From NCBI GenBank assembly GCA_022605955.1, contig JAKCOZ010000001.1, positions 15,182,146 through 15,246,145 on the forward strand: 64,000 bases of DNA, written 5' to 3'. This DNA comes from Rallus limicola. Taxonomy: Eukaryota > Chordata > Aves > Gruiformes > Rallidae. Position 1 is the stretch's first letter. Each line of letters opens with the position of its first letter. This document shows, piece by piece, positions 51,149-63,703 of the stretch. The position numbers and the translations under genes are program-made. A model generated the notes under the pieces. That model saw only the letters and a program-made list of their open reading frames with translations. It was not told the DNA's origin and did no database searches.

Positions 51149-54100
51149 GCTCTTTGTCAGTTTTCAGCAGAAGTCCCCATAATGGATTTGTCTCTGTGGT
51201 AGGGACAGGGATCATCTTTTGCAGCCATTCTTATGGAGACATGTGGTCTCTGTCCCTGAAGGTAGCACATGGAGCTGAATGAAGCAAAGACTGGAGTCTG
51301 AGGCCCTGTCACCATTCTGAGAGTATTTTCCCTAACATCTCTGCTGTGCCCTACCAGCTGACACACCTAACGTCTTTTTGGTAACCTTCCTCACTGAAAC
51401 ACTTATCAGGGCACAAACATTATGCTGCCCAGCTGGATTGCTGGGGAGAGATCTGAGTGATGTCCTCTGTGTGACAGAAGGAAGGAATCTGCTTTCAACT
51501 TCCTCTGCATGGAGTTTCCCCAGTATTAAATGCATGTGGGTTTTTTGGTAAAAATTGAATGTGGCAGCAGCTGCGCTCTTCGGTTAGTCACCTCTGCAGA
51601 TTTCACAGCAGTGCTGGAAGTCAGGATGTACAGGCTTCCTTTGTGATGGAACTAGAAACAGCATGTAACCTGTCCCTGCAAATAGTTGTGCATTGTGATG
51701 CTCTTTTCATGCTCTTTTTCATCACTTTCACTAGGTTTCATGCCTCTTTCTGCATGATACTTATATGTGAAAGCCTTTCTATGCCTTTTTTTGCAGCTCA
51801 CACCATTTTCTTTGCTCCAATGTCAAGTTCTTCCTTTTTAGAAGTAGATGCTAAACTGGTGGTACCTTTATGCCTCACTGAGAGACTGTTTCATCACTGC
51901 TAATAATAGCTGTCACATTGACAGCATTGCAGCAGGCAGTTTAGAATGAGGATTGTGTCTTCAGGACTGCCATGTGACTGTGAATCTAACTGCAGTGGTT
52001 GCAAACACTGTCACCATGTAGCTATCTCCCCTGCCTCTTTGCTGGAGGGAACAACGGAAAGGAAAGGACATCTGCCCTTCACTTGCTTTTCTTCAGTGTA
52101 TTAGCGAATGCCTACCTCTGTTAGCAGCTAGAGAGAATCTTGCACTGTGTGTAATGAGTGTGGGGGTACCCGCTGTGGCCAGCAGTCTCCTCTCTGCCCT
52201 TCAGGAGAGGAAGGAGCTGGCAGTGACATTAAACATCTGCAGAATTTGCCCACTGGTCTGAAGTCAGTGGCCATGCAGGTCATTTCGGGCTGACAGGTTT
52301 TTTTAGTTTGCTGATTGACTTGTTAAACAGAATTATATTATTTAGATATTTATAGCTATAATAGAACTTGAGAATCCCATTAAGCCTCATAGCCGGGTTT
52401 GTTTTCAGTGCTCTGGATCTTCCCTCATGGAAAAACCCAAGAAAGTTGGTCCTAGAGGTCTGTAGTTTGGAGTTTTTTAAAGAAAGTAAATATCCAAAGA
52501 GAAGGGAACTAAAAAGTAGTAAGTAGATGTTGTATGATCTCAGTTTTAAAAGTTTGAGGAAATCTGGTGTGCTTTTTTTGTGTAATGCAAATTCTGGGGA
52601 TCGCTTCCATACTGGGCTGCTGCTGTGAAGGAACTGATTTTGAATGTAGAGGGATATGATGGCCATAGCTGAACCTTGTAACTATTTTACAGATAGAAAC
52701 AGAATTGTAACATAATTAGTATAAACTATAAAGAAGGCTTCAGACTGATGCAGTACAAAGGCTGGGATCTTTATTTGAACTTCAGATGCCATGATTATGT
52801 CACGTAGTCTTTGCAGTCTTCAAGACAGCAGCAAAGATGTTTCTCACTACCATGAATTAAATATGGTAATTCCTCCTAGCATCCACCTGAAATTTTTGCT
52901 AAGAGAAGATACTGGGGCTTGGGCAAAAGCTGGTGGCAGGGAATGCGCCGAGTCTTTATTTTGCATGCAATATGCATATTGGGCAAACCCACTTTTGTTC
53001 CACGTCCCATGAAATAACTGTCAGCACCATCAACCAACTGAAGCTGGGAGATATTCAAGCTAGCTAAATTAAAATTATAAAGGCCAGCTTTCCAATTTCC
53101 ATATTTAAGTGGTTAATTACTTCTGAAGAACTGCTGGATTTGTATTTAAATTTGCATGCTTCTAAGTGCTTTTTTCTAGCACTTGTGGAAAAACACATTT
53201 GCTCTCATTTTGCATTTGGTTTCAGTAAACCAAACATCTTTAGGTGGTGAAGAATCTGAAATGGTCTTGGAAATACAGAATTACTCCACGTTTAAGTGGA
53301 AACCCCAAAACACAGCTCATATGTCGAGTGGTTCCCACAGAAATTTTGTGGTGTCTTGAGGATTTCTGCGGTGGGAGCTTTTAACTTCCATCTGTAGAGG
53401 GTGTCCCGTGGCAGAAGGAAGACTGAATTATTGGGCCAACATCCCTATCTCTGAGAAATGTTTGAGGAAGTTTTTGGCCTTAATTTGTGAGGCTGTTACA
53501 CTGGAGCACTGTGCTGTAGCAGAAACTGCAGTAGGGGAGATGAGCTACAAAGGACAAATGTTAGACCGTATCTCTTAATGCTGAAAGAGGCATGGAAGAA
53601 TTTCCTCACCAATTTAAATATTACAAACATGTCTAGTAAATAATGTGTTTTATGGCTGTGTCTTGGCACTGTCTCAGGACTTGATTTCTTTTTTGTGCTT
53701 AGTAGAAACACACAAAATCATCTTATCTCTTGAACCCAGAATTTAAATAAAGTGATAAATTGTTCAGGCTCTGATGTATCTCCAAACATGTTTTTTCTTT
53801 TTTCTGTGTAATTTTTCAGAAAAAAAAAAACTATAACCAACTCTCATGTCTCATTTTTTAAGGATAATAAAAAGATTGGAGCTTTCTCCTTATAAGCAGA
53901 GATACCTCTATCATTACAAGAACCGAGGAGGGTGTTCAAACTTGTTTTTCTTTGTGCAACTTGACTACTGTGCTGTCACATTAGTCAACAGCTGTAAATC
54001 TGATTGTGAGGATCTATCTACTTTTCTACATTCCTTCTTTTTCCTTCATTTGTCCCCATCTGCCATGTCATATTAAATTATTTTGGAGAATTTCTTTCTA

Positions 54101-56408
54101 GAGTCTTCTTTGCAAGGTGGTTAAGGGCAATGTTAGTTCCTCCTTGGTCATTGTTTCATGGAAACATAAATCACTATAGACTGTGACTCAGGTTTACACG
54201 GGGAGTTGGGAAGTTCTTTGTTTTGCCCCGCTCAAGGCTTCTCTTCCAGCTATAGATAGTAACAATGGATATATAGATGGCATCAACAAGCACCAATTAC
54301 AGATAATATTTACTGTCTTATGATACTGGTGTGTCAATTTTAGGTAGACCTTTCCACCAAGGTATTTTGTTACAGGTCATCTTGCTGAATCATGCATGGT
54401 AGCCAGATTCCATAGATATGGTTATGTTCCTAGTTACTCACACGCTTAGTTTTCACCTAACCAGTATTACTGGGACAAAGTGATTTTATAAGAGCAAGTA
54501 TCCTGCACCAAAAGCAAACTAACTCTTCCTGTTGACAAGCTTGTTGCACATTTTTACATGTTGCATATCTTACTAAATACACCAGTTTACATGCATTTCA
54601 GGTTAATTTCCTGAAGTCCTGTTTAACAGTTCCAGTGAGTGATGAAATGGACTGTTAGGTGCACCAAGATGTTTTTACGAATGGATTTCTACATGTTCAG
54701 TAGAAAGACTTAGATACCAACAGTAATAGGTGTATCTGATTTTAAAATTTAGTATTAAAGAAGATAAAGCTGGCATTATATAAGAAGTAGCAGTGATTAA
54801 AATGGCAGTAAGCCCCCTAAATTTTACATATTTAATGGAAGTAGCAAGAGTTAGATCATGAAGGAAGACTGTAAAGGCAAATGCTGTCAAATGCACAGCA
54901 ATGGCTAGTCTTTATTTTAAATAAACATAAAAAGAACCCTGCAAAATCCCATGTAACTTTTGTAGTAATAACTTTGCATGTAATTAGATACATATACATG
55001 AGTAACACCCACAAAACAAATGCATTCAATTCTATACAGTATTGAAGACTGAGACTGTAAACTTCCACAACTATGGCCTGGTTCTTCCTTTTGTATCGGG
55101 ACGTTTTACCACCCCTGAATGGCAACGCTGATTCAAGCCTTCGAGAGCCACTGACAGGAGTATCAGTTCTGTCCTGTCTGGACATTAGATCCTGTTATCT
55201 TGTGATACTTGGACCATGCTACTGCTTTTGTTCATTTTGTAATCCTGTGTCATAATGAAACTAATTTATTGTAAATGGTGGCTTTATCCTCTAAATATGT
55301 TTTTTATTTAACATTACTTTGTTTTCCACATTGTATCAAGTTCGAGATGTGGCCTTCACGAAGACCTCCACACTGAGGTAGCTTCTTGTTCTGTGCTCAT
55401 GGCGCAAACCGTGTACCTTGTGGTAATATCCGAGGATGGAAATAGATCTTTTTCCTTTTCGGTGTCTCTTTGCTTCTGATTCCATATTCTTTGGGGACTG
55501 GTTTTTCTGTAGCTTGGGTTCTTTGATTCTGCTAAATTAGCCATATCAAAGGATCTGTATTTGTCTGTCTCCATTAACTGAGCTATTTAATGCTTCATAA
55601 CATTGACTCATTAAAAGATAATACATGCAAGTATTCCATCATCCTTTGAAAATGTTTTTTTAATTACTCCTATTTCATATTTCTTTTCCAACAGCATCCT
55701 CCCAGCAAAAAGGGACTATTGCCCTATACCTGGGTTTTTTTGTATGTAGTAGCTGAAACTAGTCTTCTGGAACACCATTATATAGACAATGCATCTAATA
55801 TGTCAGTAGACATGTGAAAGCTGCAAATCATGTCAATGATTTTATGTGACCCAAGAACTTTTTGAGCTGTAAAGCTTTGAAGAGTGTGATTTTATCAAGA
55901 AACAAATGCTTGTTGTAGTGAGGGTGAGAGTCAATTTTCTCTCTTCCTCCTCTTTTTGTGTTCTTAAAAGAACAGTTGCTAGTTTTTTCTGTAATTTTCA
56001 GCTGCTTTTAAAAGCTTCTAGGCATTTGAGAGCCTGAAGGCTTTTGGAAGTGCTGAATGGGAAAAGCCAACCCATGTCAAACCCTTGGATTATTACTAGC
56101 ACATCCACTGTGAAATATTATTGAGAGTTGTTGCTTTGGAGGGGAAGGGTCTGTTCTGGTTTTTTTTTAAGAATCTCTTCATAGAGGTTTTAGGTCACGC
56201 AGAATTATACTTCTGTTCACCCCTGTCCAAATTTTAATGCTCTCAAAAGCTTACTAAGAGGATAAGAATGAACAGGTGGTGTGAAAAAGATTTCATGTCC
56301 TCTCTATACAAGACCTGCCTTTGATGCAGCTGTATGGCTTTATTGGTTAAACCTGCTGTTTCGCTCAGTGCCTATAACCGTCTCAGGACAAGCACAGCTG
56401 GGTAAGAA

Positions 56409-56534
56409 GTTTATCAGTGTTCCCCAAACTGGTACGAGACACCTGTCCATCTCAGCATATTGTGACAGAACACAGTTTATCATTGTTCTGCAAACTGAGA
56501 CACCTGTCCATGGCAGCATATTGGGGCAGAACAC
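56409..56534. repeat. Diverged tandem duplication, units of 66 and 60 bp
   Basis: Unit 1 (56409-56474) and unit 2 (56475-56534) both run from gtttatca/gtttatcat through gagacacctgtccat and cagcatatt to cagaacaca. Unit 2 lacks six bases (about ggtacg) and has several substitutions. The two are exactly adjacent. Confidence 0.9.
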
Positions 56535-58079
56535 ACTGATTTCTGTAGTGCTGCTATGAAATCCACTGTCATCATTCGTGTGACCTGCAGTAGGGAACCA
56601 CTCCTGATCCTGGCTTTGGTTCCTGTTCAGGATCCGCTTCACAGACCTCCTCTTTGGGTATAGGAAGAGCAATCCCAATCCTACTTCTCACAAAGAGAAG
56701 ACCACGGCATAACTATGTAAAAAGTGGCTTTTGCCTCTGGTATGAAAGGTTCCTATAAAAGTTTAAGAGACCAAAACAAATTGTATTTCTATTCTTTACA
56801 CTCCCAAACCCCGTTTTCTCCTCGATACAGTTGCTAAGGAAGAGATGAGGAAACTGCCTACATTTTAGTAGCAGCCCTTGTTGCTGCAGTAGAGAAAAGA
56901 GGTAGTGGGATGTGAGATCTCAAATAGTAAAGATTCTGCTTTACTGTCACTTTGCCCAAGTTTGCTCCAAGATATTATTTTAAATATATTGACATTAATA
57001 GAATTGTATGGCTGCTATTCCCAACAACAGTGGATGCTTGCAAATTGTGGGGATCAACAGTTTACCTGCTGCTTCTCATTCACCCCACAGAGGGACAAAA
57101 ATTTTTGGCAACCCCTTCCCAGAGTAGCAAACTGTCATATAATCCCTGCAGTTTGGGTGTCATTTACAGTCTGCTTCACTTAAATGCTTCTATGTTAACT
57201 GCACAGTCTGCTTAAATGCAAAGCCAGCATGTATTCTCCATCAGCAGTTAGTGGATTAAAATGCTGTTAGGCTCAGAAAAATGCCTTTAAAAAAGGCCCC
57301 AAAAGTTGGATTTTCTTTGTTGGTAACTCCCATTCTAGCACATTCTGTGTGGTAGTGGGGGTGTTGTTGACAGCACCAGAAAAACACAGCTCTGAGAAAA
57401 AAAAGACACAAACATCATCCACCTCAGCAATTCCTTTTAAAAATTAATTCTGATCATTGTATGCTCACTCATTGATCACAAACTATCATAGCTGAATTCT
57501 TCTTTCTGCTTGTTGTGGACACTAGAAAAAATTTGGTAATACTAACCACCCATTGCTGCTTCTGGACAGAGAGGTGTTGCAATTAGAGTTTAGCAGATGC
57601 TGCTCTTGCTGATGTATGAACCAGAATCTAATCTGGCTTCCCGTTGAAACATGAAAGGGCTGATGAGAGTCAACATTTGTTTTGTAAGCAGGCACAGCTG
57701 AAAAATACTCAGAGACCATTTTCAGTGTGAGGGAGATGTTTTCTCACCGCATCTGCAAGGGACTGAATCCAGTCATAAATGTAGGATATAACCCCCTCTG
57801 AAAACAGTGTCTTATGTGCTGCATATTCCAAAACTGAATTTGGCATTGGCTACTGGTCATATGTGACTATTTAATCAGAAACAGAGAAAAAATTGACATT
57901 GTGATTAGAAAGGCAGCTGTTGGCTGAGGGAAGTGGAAAGGTGGCTTCATCATCACAGCAATAGTTACACGACACTGATAGAGGCCCTAGTGTTACCCAG
58001 ACAGCTGTGACGATTTTGCTCAGCAAATGTCCCAAGTCATCAAAGTCTTCTTTTATGGTTGCATATTATAATTAAGTTG
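56535..58079 (+). other. MRTFA: MRTFA intron stretch, CpG-poor
   Basis: No exon or mobile element is recognised. Between 57181 and 58080 I count only four CpG, which contrasts with the following 900 bases. Confidence 0.6.
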
Positions 58080-58970
58080 GTTGTATGTAGCCTTCACGGT
58101 GTTACTCGGATTATATGGAAAAATTGAAAAATACGTGTGGGCGGCAAATGGCGGCCTAGTGTCACGGTTTCATAGGCTGTGGTCTCTGACCCTCACAAAG
58201 AAAACCCAGTCAGACCTAAGCCAGGGAAGATTTTTCCTTAAAAAGTCTTTGTTACTATTGAAAGGTAGAGGTGTTAAAGAACTAACCGGCAGGTTTCCAT
58301 CTCAGCTGGAGCTGTATTGATGCTTTCTTGCCAGTCAAGTGGATATTGTAACACGGGGCTTCCAAATGGGGTGTGCAGGGGTGCTGAACAGCATGTGAAC
58401 AAATGACCGTGAAACCTTATGAGCATTTAAATGCATAGTTTGCTTTTTACTGCTTTTACTTACGGTTGCACTTTCATCAGCTTAAATAATGAAGTTAGGC
58501 TGATTTCACTTGTTCTTCAGTAGTTTCTCTTTCTAATCACGTGGCTTATTGATCAGGTTGCAGGGATTAATTTTTCGATCAGGCAAACTGCTCTCAAAGA
58601 ATTTACAGGGTCAGTAAATCACGTCTGTGAGCATACAGCCAGTCTAGTTAATACGCAGTTTGTCTTGTACTCTCCCTTTTTGCACGGGTATCCTAGCCCA
58701 AATTCTGTAGAGTTCTGCCTCCCTTAGCCCCTCTGTAGGATTTGATTTGGATATAGCAGCCTTCCTCCCTTCCTGTTCTGTGATACAGCTCGTGCTGTCT
58801 GTTGTAATCCACCATATGGCTGTGCTTAATCATTACCTTGGTTGGGCGACCTTGAGGATCGCTTGGGATTCCTTGGAAGAGAAGCTTTTGTAATAGAAAT
58901 GTGAACAGAGTCCCCTCGGCAGTAAGCCTGTATTCAACATAACATCCACGGGGCCTTACCACAAGCTGCA
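58080..58970. other. CpG-enriched intronic stretch, possible regulatory element
   Basis: About 20 CpG in 890 bases against four in the preceding 900. It includes a YY1-like ATGGCGGC at 58148-58155 and a palindromic E-box CACGTG at 58538-58543. Not dense enough for a classical CpG island. Could be a conserved enhancer, a minor promoter, or a mobile element I do not recognise. Confidence 0.3.
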
Positions 58971-59002
58971 GTTCAGAGCTGTGTGCTTCTCTTCTGCTAG
59001 TT
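58837..59002 (-). other. Candidate minus-strand coding exon (unrecognised)
   Basis: On the minus strand an acceptor with a strong pyrimidine tract (tttcctgttttttcag) is followed by 166 bases, open for 55 codons after one leading base, ending CCAACCAAG|GTAATG, a good donor. The product includes ELQLVVRPRGCYVEYRLTAE and LLFQGIPSDPQGRPTK. The open frame continues past the donor to a TAG near 58693. I do not recognise the peptide as any family. It lies in the CpG-enriched stretch, antisense to MRTFA. A chance open frame remains the simplest alternative. Confidence 0.25.
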
Positions 59003-62000
59003 CTGAAAAAACAGGAAATGCAGAATTTTTTTTTTTTTCATTTGTTGCCATAAACCTGTCCTGGTACGTGGCATGGTCTCAAATATGAGATTATTTTTTC
59101 CTCTTGAGATACTGAGATGCAGTCTAGTTTCTGTAGTAGTTCTAGTAAAGCTAATAAACACGAAGTGTGAGTTAGAAATAGAAGGGCTTTCAGGTATGTA
59201 TGTGTAAGGGCAGGCACGCTGTTGCAGATTTAGATGACGAGCTGCAAAAAGCACCTTAGCTCATCATGAATATTTGTTCTTGGTACTGTGTACTACTAAT
59301 GCACCCCATGCTTCTAGTAGTGTTGTGGGTGTCCTGAAAGTGTCCATGTGGGTGCAGCCTCTGTATATTAAGCATATGCTGCTTGGAACTGCCAGTAGGC
59401 AGGAGCAAGCTCTGGTCTTGGAGTATGCCTGTCAGGTCAGTTCTATGGTAAGATGAACGAAAAATAGTCATGACTTGCTGTATTTTGCTATCAGTGTAAC
59501 TTTGTTGTTAGTAGCTGTATTGCAATGTTATTTGTCTCTGAGTACACCACTCCATCCCCCTCCCAGTTCTCTACCTCTTCTCTAAACTGCCAGCAGCAGT
59601 CCTCTATACCAGATCCCCAGTTTGCCTGGAATGTTTTAATCATTATTTGAACACTTAATGAGAGATATAAAAACCTTGTTCAAACTTTAACTATTTTTCA
59701 GAATTTTTTGTACTTGTGAAATAAATCAATTATGCCCATTTTTGGGTGGGAAACCCAAGCAAATACAAAGCCCACAAAAATCTTGCATAGGTTGCGATGC
59801 AAATTGAATGAAAGAGATAAGTAGAAGGATACTAGTTTGGAACTTACTTTCTAACCAGCAGAGAGATCTCTCCTTTATATGACCTGATTTATCTCTAATT
59901 TGAAAATGAATTTAAAGGTTAAATAGAGGGGTAAAGGAAACAGAAGATTGATGGTTTGTGACTGAAAGACTTACACTTCGGTCTGTCTTTGAGTAACTTT
60001 GAATTTCTCTGGTCATTCTAGACCTTTGGCTGAGCTCCATGTACAATAGCCTTGGATTGGCTCTTGGGACATCTGTTAATCTATATATAGGATTCACACA
60101 CTTGCACACGTAAACAGGTGATCTCCTAAATATATGAAATGGTGTTGGGAACTCCAAGTACTTATTTAAGCCAAAATGAATTCAGGAGTGAACTGAAGTA
60201 ATCCTCCCTGCCACAAAAATAAGCTGTATGGAAAAAAAGGGAGCATTATGAGCTGATTATAACTTAATATGCATGTATATACATTTATAAACCCCAGGAA
60301 TTACTTAGTGCCTATTAAAAGTATTCCAAAAATGACCTTTTTCCTATTCTTCAGTTTAGTCCCCTTAACAGTTGCTGGTTTCTTGCTGTTAGGGGTCATA
60401 GTGTTTAAAAATAAAAGGTGCATATAATGGGTAGAGGAAAAAGGGTAGTAGATGGTAACTGATACAGAAATAAGATATATTTAGAAAATTCATAAGGGAA
60501 GCTGAAGTTGGGAAGGGAATTTTAAGTCATTTGATGAAGTCTTGAGCTGTCTGTCTGATTTCTAATAAATCTGGGAACAGCAGGGAGACTTTGGAAGAGC
60601 AAAAGACGAGTAACATTTTGCATTACCACTGAAAAAGGGTGAGGGTGTAAAGAGTGGCTAATCTGGTATCAGTTCCAGGAAAAAAATGGAAATTTTGATA
60701 AAGAATTTAGATGGTGCAAGAATAGCTGTATAATCATGCTATTCAGCTTTTCAATTTGTGAAAACAGGTCTGTTCAAATGAGGCTTTGTTGTTTGTATAA
60801 CATGAAATTTGGTTGCTAGGGATTTTGTCTGGGCGTAATAGACTTTTATAAGGTCTTTAACTTAGTAGCGTGGTGTATTTTGGCTTTAAAAATTGTCTTT
60901 GAAATTAATGAAATGCTGCTTAAGTGGATTAAGAACTGACTGTAATCAAAAAAAGCAGAAAAGCATTTCTAGTTGGGAACAGCCCAGTGTGGTCTGGAAA
61001 TAAATGCAAAATGGTAACGATGTGGTTGGACCAAAGATTAGTAGAGTCATACATAATTAAATTAATAAAACGGTTTAGATCATTTAGACAAACTAAGACA
61101 GTTAGGCCAAATGTGTATAAATGAAGATGGAGGGTGGAGTTTTGCACCAAGAAGCAGAAAAATGCCAGCCACACCTGTGTGTGGGAGTTTTGTCCTGAAA
61201 GTTCCTGACTAGTAGGTAGGGGAAAATAGATGGTCTAGCAAGGACATAGCAAAGTGGCAAAAAGGTCTAAGACACATTGGCTAGCTATTTTAAGTGAGTA
61301 GATGTGACTTATAATGAGATTATCTGCACTTAAAGCTGTGGAGATAGACCTGGTGCTATAGGTCTGTGCCTTGCCTGTGTACATTTAGTGATATGTGCTA
61401 ATTTCAAGTATGGAAATGAGTCCCTGAAATGGCTTGGTAGTGGAAATAATGCCATGTAGTGAGAGATTTAATGTGCCGTTACCTAATAGGGCTGAAATCA
61501 CTTAGCGGTGTACTTCTGCTGGAATGATGAACTCTCACTCCCACCTTATGTTAGTCTTAGCAAAGACCTGGCTCTACAGCCGTCCTCTTCAACACACTGA
61601 TGAGGCAGAAAACTGGGCCGGGGTCTTTGTCATGTCATTGAGTCCAGTGACCAGTCAGGGGAACACGAGAGATGGTTTGGGGAAGGAGAGACTTGACTCT
61701 GTTGTCGAAAGCTGTTGGATCAAGTGCTTATGTAGATGTGTCATCACCTGATTCAGGTTTCGATCACCTCAAAATGAATCCAGCAAATGAAGAGCTGGGT
61801 GAACAGGCCAGCTATAAGACTATATTAGCTCTCACGCTAGCACAGGAGTAGGAGTGCGATTGCATGCTGGGTGGGAGGAAGAGCCTGGGACTATCACTTC
61901 TGTTCACAGTTTCATGGCCAAATGAAGGGCCTGTTCCTTCCCTTTGCATTCCTTCTCATCACTCTGGCTCTTGACTGATCCCACACAGAATTAGCATGGT

Positions 62001-63365
62001 GCTCTGTACACCCTCCTTCTTTCTCTCCCTTCTGCATACTATAAAGGAAGTAGTTTCCTGCCCAGGGTGCATATATTAAGAAATCCTAGTTTGGCTTAAG
62101 AAATAAGCGAGGTAACTTGGTTGCACACCATGTGCGCAGTAAGTAGTACCTCCACAGGTAGGAAATGGGTTCTCACTATCATAAACCTTTCAAAGAAAGG
62201 TACATCAGGTGCCAAGGGAAATGGAAGCTAGACAAATAAGTATGCATTTAAGTGAGGGTGATTAGTCACTGTGCAAACAGCCAAGAAAGAGATGGATCTC
62301 GTTAACTTCATATGAAGGTCAGAACCCTTACTTGGATGATGTATCTTAGTCAAATGCAAACTGCAAATATGAGTTTGAAAGGAACGGGTAAAACATTATG
62401 ATGCATCTAAGTAGGTAAGGTGGCGTTTTCTCAAATTTTTTAATCCCTATTTTAGGGAGTATACAGTAAAAATTTGGATTTAATGTATGAAAGGAAAGTA
62501 TTGGACAAAAAAAGTTCTGGAGAAAGGAAATTAAGGATTATAATGAGATTGTGTAGTTGGTCTGTACAATAGTTCTGCTGTCTGGTGGTTCCACTACCTT
62601 TGTGTGGACTTCTGTTATGTAGACTATTCAACAGACAGAGAAAGCTTGACAGAGAAATTGAAATTAACACAGGGAAGATGCCATACCATTAATATTATAC
62701 CATTTTATGTTGAGTATGCTGAGGACCTTGAGCATCACTACAAATGTGTTTCAGTATCTATTGATCCTCATGCAGATTTTCTTAAATTGACAGATGCGTG
62801 TGTGTGTGTGCACATGCATGAGATTTCTTTCTTCAGTTTTCAAAGGTCCCTTTCGTATGGAAGCTGTCTTTGATGGTAAGAACGATCTCTAGATTGTTGC
62901 TTTGGTTGTATAGTTTAAAAAGAAACTACTATTATAATCTAAACGTTGAAATTATGACTATTCCAGAGATTTGCATTAGGAAAAAAATTGCATTTCACAT
63001 AGCTCATGTGTGTGTTCTGTTACACCAAAGTGAACAGGAAGAATTCTATCCATAAGGGATTCCTCTTGCTGTGGAACAGGGACGCATCTAGGTATAACCA
63101 TAGTATTTCACTTTTCTGAGATATTTCTGAAGGTAAATTTCTGAGCCGAGGAAGGTAATCAGCCTTGTAATTTAGAGTAATGACCAATAATTTTGTCATA
63201 TCAATTTAATCTGCACATGGTAATTAGAGTTTTCAGGAGTCATTAGCAGCTGGGGTGTCACTCCGTGTTTATTGGAGAGCTGTCAGCTGGTGCTTTTCTC
63301 TGTTTGTTTTTTAATATTAATGGTTTGGAAAGAAGTTGGTGCTCTAGAAAGAATTGAGAAACTGG
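59003..63365 (+). other. MRTFA: MRTFA intron stretch without recognisable genes
   Basis: No exon is supported. Contains a 13-T run at 59026-59038 and a (GT)n run at 62798-62810. Confidence 0.6.
62798..62810. repeat. (GT)n microsatellite
   Basis: Six to seven perfect GT units after cagatgc. Confidence 0.9.
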
Positions 63366-63637
63366 CCTGGCTTTGCGGATTTTTATCACCCTGCCAAGAC
63401 CCTGCGCAACTTCCTCTCTCTCTTACCGCAGCAGAATACGGAAACCTGACTGCTCCAGGCCACTTCTGCAATTGCAGTGGGGCAGGGGAGCAGGGCAGGA
63501 GGACGGGTCTTTTTGTTCTGCTGCTCGTTACTGCTTCAGCATCCAAAGAAGAAAACGAAATGCATTTAAATATGACCCTTTGGTTGTGTCTTGCACTGAT
63601 GGGTTTCCTTCTCTTCCCTCTCTCTGCTGTTGTGCAG
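63366..63637 (+). other. MRTFA: Stop-poor, GC-richer sequence directly upstream of the RPEL1 exon
   Basis: This stretch is open in the MRTFA frame from about 63373 straight into the RPEL1 codons, and also in a second + frame and one minus frame. It has several CpG, unlike most of the intron. No in-frame ATG is present. A second acceptor-like site (ctctctcttaccgcag, AG at 63430-63431) lies within it. It ends in the real acceptor ctgctgttgtgcag. It may be ordinary intron, or a longer alternative 5' version of the exon. Confidence 0.35.
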
Positions 63638-63703
63638 TGCTGCAGTTGAAGCTCCAGCAGCGACGCACACGGGAGGAGCTGGTGAGCCAAGGGATCATGC
63701 CGC
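63638..63703 (+). CDS. MRTFA: MRTFA coding exon: RPEL motif 1 (partial gene)
   Basis: RPEL motifs bind G-actin and hold MRTFA in the cytoplasm until actin polymerises. This 66-base exon follows the acceptor ttgtgcag and ends at the donor CCGC|GTAAGT. The first two bases complete Val begun in the exon at 14344, then LQLKLQQRRTREELVSQGIM-P follows, with one base left for the next codon (expected second Pro). This is RPEL motif 1, identical to vertebrate MRTFA as I know it, including the RRTREEL core in place of the family-typical RPTREEL. The ATG in GIMP is the first in-frame ATG of the coding sequence seen here, and starts the shorter isoform that lacks RPEL1. A second AG eight bases into the exon would break the frame. 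Confidence 0.95.

Larger units (their letters stand above)
48221..56408 (+). other. MRTFA: MRTFA intron stretch without recognisable genes
   Basis: A 17-T run lies just after the CR1 end (48253-48269), a 17-A run at 51132-51148 and an 11-A run at 53820-53830. No exon, RNA gene or further mobile element can be supported. Confidence 0.6.

Noticed and set aside
58160..58353. TGTCACGG...TTGTAACA, resembling the TG...CA ends of a short solo LTR
   Set aside because: No target-site duplication flanks it, no polyadenylation signal or primer-binding site was found, and under 200 bp is short for an avian LTR.
14606..63637. Homologue of the alternative mammalian MRTFA first coding exon with another N-terminus
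   Set aside because: Looked for a short ATG exon ending in phase 1 with the expected peptide; none was found by eye.
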